A stretch of DNA of 64,000 nt from Pohlia nutans (taxonomy: Eukaryota > Streptophyta > Bryopsida > Bryales > Mniaceae), in assembly GCA_022496805.1 (NCBI GenBank), contig CM040088.1:10819001-10883000 (forward strand), written 5' to 3'. The position numbers and the translations under genes were made by a program. Shown piece by piece: positions 47,469 to 58,052 of this stretch (position 1 is its first letter; each line of letters starts with the position of its first letter). Below the pieces are notes generated by a model. That model did not search any database and was not told the DNA's origin. It worked only from the letters and a program-made list of their open reading frames with translations.

Positions 47469-48724
47469 ATGAGCCCCTCGTCTTTCCGCTCGGGCCCTGT
47501 GGCGCGGGATTTGAGTGGCATGGATTTGATTGCAGGTGGCTTTGGGATTCGCAAGCAGCCTGGTTCCAATCCTCCCTTGAAAGTGAGCAAGGACTCGCAT
47601 CGCATTCGCAAGCCTCCGTTGCCGTTGCCGCAGGTGCAGTACCGGCCTCCCGTCATCATTCACACGTACTCGCCCAAGGTCCTTCACACGGAGCCCGACG
47701 ATTTCATGTCGTTGGTTCAGAAACTCACTGGCTCCAATGACACAAGGTTGCGCTTGAAGAAGATGAAACCTTCGAAGCCGAAAGCAGAGCCTAAGACGAC
47801 AGTTGCAGCCTCTTCGGAGCCAATTCAGCACGCCACCATTCAGCGACAAGGTAATAATTCGCGCAGAATACAGTCGCACTAGTAGAAATCTTGTCAAATA
47901 GTAGAAATCTTCTCAAATGTGACTTGGTTTAATGACGATATTTCGTTGTGACTTGTGCATAGTGTCTGAAGTTGTGATTTTGAGTCACAACAGACATTTA
48001 TTCGTCGGTTAAGATTTCTACTAGTGTCCTTCTGTTGTCGTTTTGGATGAATTGGCTCACTTGCAACCCCATTCGGTTTCATTGGTAATTGAGAACTTGG
48101 ACTAGTTTTGGTCGGGAGTTTTTAACCTGTTTTGCGGTGCATTTTGCAGAGTCGGGATCCTCGTCTACTTGTGGCTCTGAACCCTCTAGCTGCTTCGAGG
48201 AGAGTAATTCGGCCACCTTCTTGGCAAAGGAAATGGTGACGACTGTGAAGCAGTCGAACTCGCCACGGAGCCCCTTCGACTCTGACTTCGAATTCGACAA
48301 CAATGACTGTAACAGTTTGTCCGGAATGTTAGCCCACTTCGACGACAACGGTCCATTGCCTGGAATTGTGAAGGCTGAGCCACAGTTTTCATTCGACAAG
48401 AATATGAATTCTTCTTTTCCTTTCCACTTCACCGACTCGTTCACGCAGCACCCTCCGAAGCAGCTAGCTCGACCCCAAATGCACAACAGTACAATGAACT
48501 CTTTCAACAATATTGACAATGTTCACAACGCGCCACCGGCAGCATACCTATCTCCGCATCTGCTGGTCGGGTTACCTGATCTCTCACCGGGCATCTGGCA
48601 ATCGAACAGTTATCTAGACTGCCTCACTAATGGTGGTCCTCCTGCACAGGCTCACTTCATTAACCAAGGGCCTTATCTTCGTCAATGCCAATTCTCTGGA
48701 GCTTATTCTGACTCCTTCCCCTGA
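47469..48724 (+). CDS. VQ-motif protein, MKS1-like (two exons)
   Basis: Exons 47469-47850 and 48150-48724 join in phase (CAA G | AG) to 318 residues. The VQ motif is DDFMSLVQKLTG, preceded by VIIHTYSPKVLHTEP and PPLKVSKDSHRIRKPP, the block seen in MKS1 and relatives. Later blocks are VKQSNSPRSPF, EFDNND, YLSPHLLVGLPDLSPG and LDCL. Probable role: nuclear partner of WRKY factors and MAP-kinase target (family knowledge). It starts at MSPSS like the paralogue at 7707-10308, and CAGG just before the ATG is conserved in both. Its first exon is continuous where the paralogue has an intron. The intron holds a 150-base MITE. After the stop another frame encodes VALENLHM, matching the paralogue's C-terminus. 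Confidence 0.9.
47877..48026. mobile_element. CACTAGTAG foldback MITE in VQ intron, 150 bp
   Basis: Ends CACTAGTAGAAATCTT and AAGATTTCTACTAGTG (16-base perfect inverted repeats). Flanking triplets TCG and TCC differ by one base. It occupies half of the 299-base intron. Confidence 0.9.
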
Positions 48725-49669
48725 AGGTACCCCTCGTGGCTCTGGAGAATCTGCACATGATTGAATTGGTAGAGTTTCAACCGGGGTACCACTAACTTCG
48801 CCTCAACAATTTTGGTGACATGACGTTCGTTGAGGAGCTGCAAGGAGGGTAATCATCATCTAGCAACATTCTACTCTTTAGAAAAGACAGTGTACCATAG
48901 CTTGGAGAGTTAATAGTCGACTGTATCGGCCTCTAGAAATTGTACATGGTAGTTACAGTCCCCCAACATTGACAAAGTGCGAGTCAGATAGATTTGACTG
49001 TCGACAATATCTAGTTGTTATTAGTTTTGACCGAGAGTATAGAGTTTTAACATTAGATTGTAGATTTTTACACACTGATACCGAGAGTGTTCTTTGTAAT
49101 CATAGGGAACTTACTAGCAACCTGTAGAAATACCTCATTTCAACAGATGAGGAGCCTGACTCACCCTGTAGAAGAGATGGGCATTGTTCAAATGCCAGGC
49201 CGGCCACATCTTTGTTGTATCATTATCATGTTCAATCGAACATCTGCTACTGACTGGAAGTGCATTCTTTGCACACATACATACTCTTGCATTTAGTGTT
49301 TTACATAATTAGTGGTTGCATCTTCTTCATTGTTTTGTGGAGGATCTGAGCGGTTGCACTCAGGATGTGTGCATCGAAATGTTGGTCTGCATTGCTGAGT
49401 TTTTTCGTGGTTTGGAAGACCCGGCTTGCATATAAGAATGTCAAGATATTGCACATGGGAAGGAGATGCACTTTACACGATTCTAGTGACGAAATTGCCG
49501 GTAAATATGCAGACCATCATGTGGTCAGACTCTCAGAGCATGGCCCCTGCTTCTAGATTTTTATGGCGATAAGCTGCCCTCATTGATCCAGAATGAATGA
49601 AATGGTAACTACGGTCTGCTCTGAGATTGCAGGTTTTGTTGACTCGTACAAAATGAGATATTTGCAATT
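48725..49669. other. VQ gene 3' UTR and downstream DNA
   Basis: Non-coding. The first 70 bases retain an ancestral reading frame (see findings). Nothing else recognised. Confidence 0.5.
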
Positions 49670-49893
49670 GTTTTATACCATTACAAATGATGTAATTACT
49701 TGATAATGGCTACTGTGGGTTACTTTTACTAGTTTTTGGTTACTAAAGTGTATTCCCGGAAGGGGAGAGTAGTCTTGTACCAATGTTTCTTTGCCTGGTG
49801 GGCATTGGCTCATTGTCAAGACGAACAGACACTTTATTCACACCGGCCTCGCAAGAGGCCGGAGTTTCTATCTATCTTTCTATCTATCTATCT
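49670..49893 (+). mobile_element. 5'-truncated LINE, 224 bp, 14-bp TSD
   Basis: AGATATTTGCAATT is duplicated at 49656-49669 and 49894-49907. The body matches the LINE 3' UTR (GGTTACTTTTACTAG, GGGGAGAGTAGTCTTGT, CACTTTATTCACACCGGCC) and ends in GAGTTTCTA followed by (TATC)n. Confidence 0.92.
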
Positions 49894-51173
49894 AGATATT
49901 TGCAATTTATAATCGGGCTTTTCATTTTATATGCCCTTGAGGTGTTGCAATTAATTAATCATATTTTTTACATCAGCTGCATTTGTCTCTAGCTATCCCC
50001 GGCCTTCAAATAATCAACAACGTCCTGGGAATAAATCCCTTTTGGTTTCAAAATAAATAAATAAAATAATCAATGTTCAACGAACTTATGCCAATCATAT
50101 CGTATCATTTTGCATAAATCGATACAGATGGGATGCTTTTCATTTGGAATTCACTAACATCGTCAACCTATGAACGTACTTTTCTTATGCATAAGAAGAT
50201 AGCTAGTTGACCACCATAGTAGTGCTTTTTCTAGGAGGGGGGTTTCGGAAAATCTTCTGCAGCAACCCAACAGCATCTTTGCGACAGCCTGGTGGCGCAG
50301 TACAAACAATCGAGGGGGTACACTGTCATCTTCCAACAATTGATTCATTTGATTGTCACTGCCACTCTTTGCATGGTCAAGAATTTTCTGCAGCTACCAC
50401 GCACTATCTAGTGCCAGAGACAAATTTCTGCAGTGTCAGCACCCGGATCTATCGTCAATGGAAGATACAAAACAAACTTTAACGGACTCTTCATGAGGTT
50501 TCAAATGAAAGAACTGAACTGGCTGACTTGAGAGCACCTCCACTGCTGGAGGGCCCGCAGGCCCTGGAAACCCTGTCAGAACGGGCTCAAAATAACAACA
50601 AGAGCCCTGGCAAAAAGTTTTGCCCCACCGCCTGAAGACAGCCGGCCCTCTCAGAACTGACATTGGTCAAAGTATAATACCGGTATTGTTTCGCCTGCGT
50701 GGCACTTTGACTCTAGGAGACTCTTCTTGATCGATTTAGGGTTTCCAGTGTGTGAGCAGCCTCCTAAACAAGGCAGCTGATGTTTAGTGACTAATTTTGG
50801 TAGTTTTGCGCAAATTGGTCGGTTTCTCTTGCTGCCGGGAGTATTACAAAGGTGCGTTCTAAGGTAATTATATCTAAATGCAACCGTTTCCTAAAAGCGT
50901 CCATAGCTGAATCTTTCATAATAAATAGATTTTGACACCCTATTGTTGATGAGAATGTGTAGAATCTGAACATGAGAGATTAGGGTCGCTTTAAAGTCAA
51001 CTTGTAGTCAGCTCTTTGGAAATTCATAACGTATTCATATGGTGTTCAAATAATGCATGTTAAAGTGCGTTGGAATCCTCTTGAACTTGCTAATAAGACC
51101 CACTGAAAATATTTTATGTTCTATGTGTGTAAATAAGCTCAATTTGTACGGTGAACACTTTTAGGTCTACACT

Positions 51174-51295
51174 AAATAAGCAGATTAGTGTTAGATAATT
51201 ATAAGATTTGAAAATATTATAGATTTCTACTCTCGATTTTATTTTTATCAAAGACATTGATTCCAATACTATTGAAAGATCCCCATCTTGGTGTT
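51174..51295 (+). mobile_element. Partial copy of the 51.5-kb MITE
   Basis: CTACACTAAATAAGCAGATT and ATAAGATTTGAAAATATTAT through GATTCCAATACTATTGAAAG match 51502-51620; the right part is missing. Confidence 0.75.
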
Positions 51296-51485
51296 TATGC
51301 TAAACATGTTTTATGCTTAAATTGGGTGTAAATCTAGGTTTCTGGTAACTATGCTTGGCAAGGGCTCACATGGCAGAGCTACTGAAACATGGAGAGCTTC
51401 ACATGAAAGTGTAGAGGAAACTGGTTTAAACTTTTCAGTACAGAGAGATCTCCTCAATTTATGGTCGGGTTACAGTAGTTTAAAT

Positions 51486-51733
51486 GAATTAAGACACCCA
51501 ACTACACTAAATAGGTAGATTAGTGTTAGATAATTTAAGATTTGAAAATATTATAGATTTTTACTCTCGAAAAATTAAATTATCAAAGACATTGATTCCA
51601 ATACTATTGAAAGATCGCCATCTTCACCAATATAGAGGGTAAAAAAATTGGTCAACATTAAAAACTTACAACATGTTTATGTAAATTAGTGTATCTAACA
51701 CTAATCTACCTATTTAGTGTAGTTACCTTAATT
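51486..51733. mobile_element. MITE just upstream of the transposase, about 248 bp
   Basis: Inverted repeats of more than 30 bases around CTACACTAAATAGGTAGATT and TAGTGTTAGATA at each end. Its right end lies 29 bases before the transposase ATG, within its 5' leader. Confidence 0.8.
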
Positions 51734-51762
51734 CTCTGTGACATTCACGTGGGATTTAAGGT

Positions 51763-53061
51763 ATGGAGGCCTGGCGTGCGCGACTCGCCGCTGCTCAAAC
51801 ATCTCTTCTCGAGGATGACGAAGAAGAAGAACTCAAGTTCCTACAAGTAGTGCGTTTAGGGATGGCCAACGCAAGATGTCCACAAGTACGGAGCATTGTG
51901 GGCGGATCTCGACCTGGGAGATCGCCAAACATTGAGAGGTACAGGCATGAAATGCACTTGCGCATGATGTCGGATTATTTTTCTGATACTCCTGTATATG
52001 GGCCCGATTTATTCCGCAGACGGTACCGTATGCGTCGTTCATTGTTTATGACAATCTTGGATAGGGTATGTGCGGTTGACGCCTACTTTGTTCAAAAGCC
52101 GGATGCAGTTGGACGTTTAGGCTTGTCACCGCATCAGAAGATTACTTCTGCACTACGTATGCTTTGTTACGGATTATGCGCAGATGCCACCGACGAGTAC
52201 TGCAGGACTAGCGAATCTACAGCCATGGAATGCATGAAGCGGTTTTGTTTGGCAATTAGGGCAGAGTTTGAGGAACACTACTTGAGACAACCTACTCGTG
52301 CTGATTTTGACAAACAACTCGCTATTAATTCTGCACGTGGATTTCCCGGTATGTTTGCGAGCCTCAACTGCATGCACTACGAGTGGAAAAATTGTCCAGT
52401 TGCATGGCAGGGCGATTTTGGCGACCGTGACGGAAAAAAATCTATAATCTTGGAGGCGGTTGTGGATGAGAGCTTGCACATATGGCATGTTGTTTTTGGT
52501 CTTCCAGGATCCAACAATGATTTGAATGTGTTAGACCGGTCGCCACTCATCCACAACATGCTAACGTCAGAGGCTCGCGACATGCATTTTGTGGTCAATG
52601 GGTGTGACTATGACCGATACTACCTTCTTACGGACGGCATCTACCCCGAGTGGTCTTGCTTTATACAAAGCATACACTTACCGCAAGATGAAAAGCGGAT
52701 TCATTTTGCGAAAAGGCAGGAGGCCGTGCGCAAGGACGTGGAGCGTTGTTTTGGTGTCTTACAAGCCCGTTTTGCCATTTTACGAAACCCGTGTCGCCAG
52801 TGGACCATGGAAGTCATCTCCAACATCATGTTTGCATGTTGTATCATGCATAACATGATTATTGAAGATGAAGAAAATGTTGAGGGATTAGAAGATATTA
52901 TCACAGATTTACATGCAAATGCGGTGCCGTTGGAGAGGGGCTTGTGTTTTAGTGAGTTGATGGCAAGCACAAAAGAAATAGAGAACAAGGACACACACTA
53001 TGGGCTTAGAGGTGACCTAATTGAGCATTTGTGGGTTTTAAAAGGTGCCCATATGGCTTGA
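51763..53061 (+). CDS. PIF/Harbinger transposase, 432 aa, first catalytic Asp replaced
   Basis: A single uninterrupted frame encodes a DDE transposase of the plant PIF/Harbinger type. Recognisable blocks are GFPGMFASLNCMHYEWKNCP, VFGLPGSNNDLNVLDRSP, LLTDGIYPEW and RKDVERCFGVLQARFAILR, then CCIMHNMIIEDE. In active relatives the first block reads SIDCMH, with Asp as the first catalytic residue; here residue 202 is Asn (AAC, 52366-52368). The second Asp (residue 291) and the Glu (327) are kept. Length is normal for the family. With ORF1 it would excise and reinsert Harbinger and Tourist elements, but this copy is expected to be catalytically dead. The start at 51763 is the first ATG of the frame after the upstream MITE. 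Confidence 0.93.
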   Translation: MEAWRARLAAAQTSLLEDDEEEELKFLQVVRLGMANARCPQVRSIVGGSRPGRSPNIERYRHEMHLRMMSDYFSDTPVYGPDLFRRRYRMRRSLFMTILDRVCAVDAYFVQKPDAVGRLGLSPHQKITSALRMLCYGLCADATDEYCRTSESTAMECMKRFCLAIRAEFEEHYLRQPTRADFDKQLAINSARGFPGMFASLNCMHYEWKNCPVAWQGDFGDRDGKKSIILEAVVDESLHIWHVVFGLPGSNNDLNVLDRSPLIHNMLTSEARDMHFVVNGCDYDRYYLLTDGIYPEWSCFIQSIHLPQDEKRIHFAKRQEAVRKDVERCFGVLQARFAILRNPCRQWTMEVISNIMFACCIMHNMIIEDEENVEGLEDIITDLHANAVPLERGLCFSELMASTKEIENKDTHYGLRGDLIEHLWVLKGAHMA

Positions 53062-53487
53062 TGTATAATATGTGATCAAAATTACAATCAAGGATAATAT
53101 GTTTGACCAGACAAGGCCAAATCAATATTAACATCTTCTCCTTCCTCCCATGTACCGCTATTGCTATGTAAAGGATTTCCTGTGTCATCAAACAACATAG
53201 AGGGTCCTACACCACTAAGACCGGTTGGAGGGGTGTTTGCTACATATCCCCAACTCCTTCGCCTATCCGATGTTAGACCTAGTGAAACCGGGGGCGTTCT
53301 TGATTGCGATGCATGAACATGGCTCGTTCCTACTCCCAACCCAACATTCAACTCTTCTCCCCATGGCAGTTGGGAGTTCATTTCATCTTCCGCATCCGTA
53401 TAAACACCGGCATTGTGCCCTTCTTGCGTCTACACAAACATACAATTGAATCAATGTACTTCATTCACCAAAACAATAACAAAAGCC

Positions 53488-53925
53488 TCTCAAAAATCCC
53501 AGGAATTTTTTTATTTTAAATTTTTTTGAAAATTTTACCACGCCTAGAAAAAAGCCTGCATGCATCAACGGAATTTTTTTTTTTTGGACCTAGAATTGGG
53601 TTCCCAAAGCTAAATTGCCCTCTAAAACAGCTCCCAGCCTCTCAAAAATCCCAGGATTTTTTATTTTTATTTTTAAAATTTTTGAAAATTTTACCACGCC
53701 TAGAAAAAAGCCTGCATGCATCAACGGAAAAAAAAATTGAATTTTTTTTTTTTTGACCTAGAATTGGGTTCCCGAAGCTGAAACCGGATTTTATTCTCTA
53801 AAACAGCTCCCAGCCTCCAAAAAAAAAAAATTAAAAAAATTAAAGTTTTTTACCACACATAGATAAAAGCCTGCATTCATCATTGCAAAAAAAATTAAAT
53901 TCAAATAATTTTTTTTTCCCCTATA
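53488..53925. repeat. Tandem repeat, about 160 bp x 2.6, inside Harbinger
   Basis: CACGCCTAGAAAAAAGCCTG, GACCTAGAATTGGGTTCCC and AAAACAGCTCCCAGCCTC recur in order at about 53490, 53640 and, decayed, 53815. It lies between the two convergent genes. Confidence 0.85.
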
Positions 53926-53959
53926 AAAAATTTCCCAAAACTTAAAAATTCAAACATAA

Positions 53960-54265
53960 ATGAAACACAAAGCAAACCTACACACAAATGCAACACAACG
54001 CAATCATAAACACAAAGAAAAACATAATCAAACACAAAGCAAACCTACACACAAAGCAACACAAAGCAATCATAATCAAACACAAAGCAAACCTACACAC
54101 AAAAGCAACACAAAGCAAAACATAATCAAACACAAAGCAAACTTACACACAAATGCAACACAAAGCAATCATAAACACAAAGCAAAACATAATCAAACAC
54201 AAAGCAAACCTACACACATGCAACACAAAGCAATTATAAATGAAACACAAAGTAAACACAAAAAC
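53960..54265. repeat. A/C-rich tandem repeat inside Harbinger
   Basis: CACAAAGCAAACCTACACAC and ACACAAAGCAATCATAA recur with irregular spacing. The reading frame across it is low complexity (HKANLHTNATQ) and not a gene. Confidence 0.85.
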
Positions 54266-54268
54266 AAA

Positions 54269-55639
54269 TTAAGAAACCCTAACCTCTTCTTCATCAATTC
54301 CGTAGTCTTCCTTGTCCGGCTCATAGTCTTCATTTTCGGCATCATCATCGAATGCACCTCTTACCAAACGAATTTGTCGTCGAGTTTCCTCGTCCTCTTG
54401 AGCTAAAACATCCGCCGCTTCTCGTTCTCTTGCCAAAATTATCCTCTCACGCTCTTCGTGGGCCGCCAACTCTTGACTCTCCCGTTGTTTTCTTTCCGCT
54501 TGCCTTTTTTTTAATTTCTCCAATTCCTCTTCTTGGCGGAGTAGAAGGTACTCTTTGGCAGCCGCTCCACTCCCCGGGGCACTCATCAACAGCATCATAT
54601 TTTGCTCCTCAAAATATTCTGCCTTTCGGGCCGACGCTTGCGCCATCATCTCCGTCGCTTTAACGGTTGCCAATGCGCAATGATCTTGGATCTTCATTGA
54701 GCGATGATCCTCTTTGGCTGCCTTGGTTCCACTGGGTCGATTCATGTACATAGCGTTGACCTCTACCGCCTCCTGATAACTCCCAGAATCCGGTGTGGCT
54801 GCTTGCGATGTGTGTGTTTGGGACGTGCTCGATTGGGACTCAAGATCAGCCGACATAGATTTGCGTTTGGCGGGAGTGGTGCTCACCCCATCCGCCCACC
54901 GCGGAAATTCGCGGACTAGCAACCAACAATGCTCGAATGCAAATTCGGTACATTTGGGAGTCTTGGTGCAATACAAGTCTTTGGCAAGGCGGATTAGGTC
55001 GGCCTCGCTAATTCCACTTTTGTTCATTCTTTTCATTTGATTGTAACAACCTATGAATTTAGACACATTGCGTTTGATTGTGCCCCATTTAGACTCCAAT
55101 GACCGAGTTCCTCTATACCCACATGGCTTTTCTGCATCGTAATGAGAAAAAATTCTATCTCAATACGCATTGCCTTTCTGTTGATTTCCACAGATGGGAT
55201 CTTGCGAAATAGCCAAGACAGACCTAGTCAACTGTCGTTTCTCTTCGGGTAAAAAAATTCTTCCCTTCGATAGGTTTGAAGAAGGCACAGCACGACCCTT
55301 ACGATTGCCACGACCCTGACCCCTGCCTCCCGGTTTTCCAAATGCATGAAATTCAATGTCATTATCGAGGATCGGTGTACTCACCCCAATGTTGTCTTCA
55401 AAATTTGAAGGCGTGTACTCTTGACCTAATTCTCGTGCTTCCCAACCACGACGTTGACTCCCAATTTCTCCTTCCTCTTCAATTTGGTCTCCACAACCCC
55501 GACCATCACGTCCACGAGTTCTTGGTCCTTCTCTAGAGACCGCACGTCCTCGATTTTGCAAAACACGCCCACGCCCACATCCACGCCCACGCCCACGCCC
55601 ACGCCCTTCTGTGATTGACTCCCTCAAATGACACTGCAA
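54269..55639 (-). pseudogene. Harbinger ORF1 (Myb/SANT-like, NAM-associated type) with one in-frame stop
   Basis: One continuous minus-strand frame of 457 codons is broken only by TGA at 55162-55160, where relatives have Trp in the Myb-like domain. ORF1 proteins bind the transposon ends and import the transposase. The N-terminus is Arg/Gly-rich (RGRGRGRGCGRGR). The Myb/SANT-like part (from DPICGNQQKGNAY across the stop to SLESKWGTIKRNVSKF) is followed by the NAM-associated C-terminal region with a charged coiled coil (RQEEELEKLKKRQAERKQRE) and an acidic tail. It converges on the transposase gene, separated by tandem repeats. Confidence 0.9.
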
Positions 55640-56850
55640 CCCCAGAAGAGAAGTCTATCTCACTTAGCACCAACCAAGCATATCAGTCTGTACCAAGACT
55701 TAGCGACTTTATAAGAACATTCAAGATCAAAATTCAGCGTTCCAATGAGCACAGAAAAAGCTCAGAAACAGTGATTTGAAGTCCAAAGGCTCCACTAAAA
55801 AACTCAACGAAGTAAAGGGAAAAAAAAAGCTCAGGGGATTTTTTTGAAAAGTATTGATTCCAGCATTGATTTGGCGTTTCATTCTAACCCGACATAAGGG
55901 GCAGATGGAAATTGAATTTCATCTTCTATTGAACGCTAGAGCAGCAATAATCATAATCAAGGAATTTCTATTCGTTCACAGTACAATTGCAGGGCCGTAA
56001 AGCACGAAACTGTGAATCCGTGACACGTATTTTCCCCCTTTCTTTCCTGGTTAATCTTATTCAATATGCTGCAGCAAAGAACTCTCGTTCAAAGCACCAG
56101 CTGCAAAGCGAGGCTAGAACGAAACCCTAAAAGAACAAGAGTAAAACCCCTGGGGATCAAACCCTGATATTTGAGCTCGAGCATGCAAGCTGATACTTCC
56201 TACACCGATTCCTTAAATTAAGAATTGTGCCATAGCTGAAAAAGATTGCATTTTAGCAAATATGATGACAGAAAAATGTAAAAAAATTCGAAATAGGTTG
56301 TTTTAAAAAGAATAACCTTTAATTCCCGTTAAAAGCACATGAATGCCAACCCCTAAATTTTAATTTTTTATATTTTCAAAAATTCTTTGTATCAATTAGC
56401 CAACTCAAATTTTGTGTATCAATTTGGCTAAATTAGCAACAAAAAAATCACTAAACTCCACCCACTAGCAAAAGCCTTGTGATTTTTCATTCCTCATTTA
56501 CTGGGATTAATGAACAGTGGCTCAACCCATGTGCTTGGCGTGGCTTCATTCCTTTTTTATTTATAGTAAGTGAGAAAGGACACATTTCCTACTAGCAACT
56601 TCACAGCCTAATTGCAAGCACCATCGGTTATTGCATGTGTTTAAAGTTCATGCTTAAATCCTTTCAACACTGCAATGTGCTTCTCATTTATTTTATGTGC
56701 TTAAAGCTCATGAAAAATCGTTTCAACACTGCAATGTGCTCCTGAGTTGTTTTATGCGCTTAAAGCTCATGAAAGATCGTTTCACTGCAATGTGCTCATG
56801 GATTGTTTTATGTGCTTACAACTCATATAAAATTTGTTTCAATACTGCAA
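55640..56850. other. Harbinger interior upstream of ORF1
   Basis: Leader of ORF1 and non-coding DNA. A CAATGTGCTC-CTG-TTTTATG motif repeats three times at about 56660-56815. Confidence 0.5.
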
Positions 56851-57240
56851 TAAGGTAGTAACACCTTAAACCGATAGAATAAGGGAATTGGTAACCGGGG
56901 AGTGCAAAAAGCATGAAGTGAAACCATGAATGTGTTAGCAAATTGGAGACGAAGTGTTGGGTCTTGGAATCAAAATTTTTGGACGCATGAGCAATTTTAC
57001 ACGAATTTTTGAAGTGAAGGTGTTGTAGACACCTAATCAAAATTGTAGACTTACCCAAAAGAAACAGAAAGAACACATGAACAAAACTTGTCAATGCTTT
57101 CATCTCATTGGTTCCATCTCATTGGTTCTCGTGAAGTTTTAGTGAAGTTGTGGTCCATATTAGGTACACTCCCAATCACTTTGAGTCAGATTCTAGGAGG
57201 CAGGAATGGGTAGTTGGCAATTTAAGGTGTTACTACCTTA
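56851..57240. mobile_element. MITE-like element, 390 bp, perfect 18-bp TIR
   Basis: TAAGGTAGTAACACCTTA at 56851-56868 and its exact inverse at 57223-57240. No duplication is evident. Nested in the Harbinger element. Confidence 0.75.
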
Positions 57241-57282
57241 GGTTATGGGCAAACGTTACATGAGCGATTCAAATTTCTACAA

Positions 57283-57491
57283 CCAGAAGAACTACTTCCT
57301 GCCATTGCTAATCACTTCCTACCATTGCTAACCACTTCCTGCCATTGCTAATTACACACTGCCATTGCTAATCACTTCCTGCCATTGCTAATTACACACT
57401 GCCATTGCTAATCACTTCCTTCCATTGCTAATTACACACTGCCATTGCTAATCACTTCCTGCCATTGCTAACCACTTCCTGCCATTGCTAA
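57283..57491. repeat. 20-21-bp tandem repeat, about 10 units
   Basis: CTTCCTGCCATTGCTAATCA and the variant ending TTACACACTGCC alternate, giving a 40-base higher-order unit. Too regular and without spacers, so not a CRISPR. Confidence 0.93.
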
Positions 57492-57905
57492 AATTCTTAT
57501 CCAGGTTACTAGGTTAGCCTTCTGTAGTGCTTTTTGAATATTCAATTATCACGGAATTATTTTGTCGAAGCTATACTCGCTGTTGACATATCACATATCC
57601 ATTTATAATTGTGTTCAAATTGTGTCAAGACCTGGAATAGAATTTAGGGATTATTAATGTGATGGCAGGATTAATTTTGAGTTATCTCTCCTTACATTTG
57701 CTGTTATCTCCTATCTTCTGCTTGAACAGTGAGTGAGCCTTGGGTGCCATTGGTATTCTTCTTCTTTGATTGCTATTTATTGAGGCTAGCTATCTATTAT
57801 GATACAAAGTTCTGAGATTTTGTACAGTTCTTGCTACCTTTAATATTGACAATATATACAAACACTATCAATGTATCAATGTATGGCAGCATACTGCATA
57901 AACCC

Positions 57906-58052
57906 TAAAGAAGATCCCGAACTCCATAAATTTCAACAAACAAGCAACAGTCATAGTGAAGATCCCGAACTCCATAAATTTCAACAAACAAGCAATAGTC
58001 ACAGTGAAGATCCCGAACTCCATAAATTTCAACAAACAAGCAACAGTCGCAA
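57906..58052. repeat. 48-bp tandem repeat x 3
   Basis: GATCCCGAACTCCATAAATT followed by TCAACAAACAAGCAA repeats three times at 48-base spacing, a multiple of three, within a short open frame. Confidence 0.93.

Noticed and set aside
57283..57491. CRISPR-like regular repeats
   Set aside because: Units are head to tail without unique spacers, in a plant transposon. It is a minisatellite.
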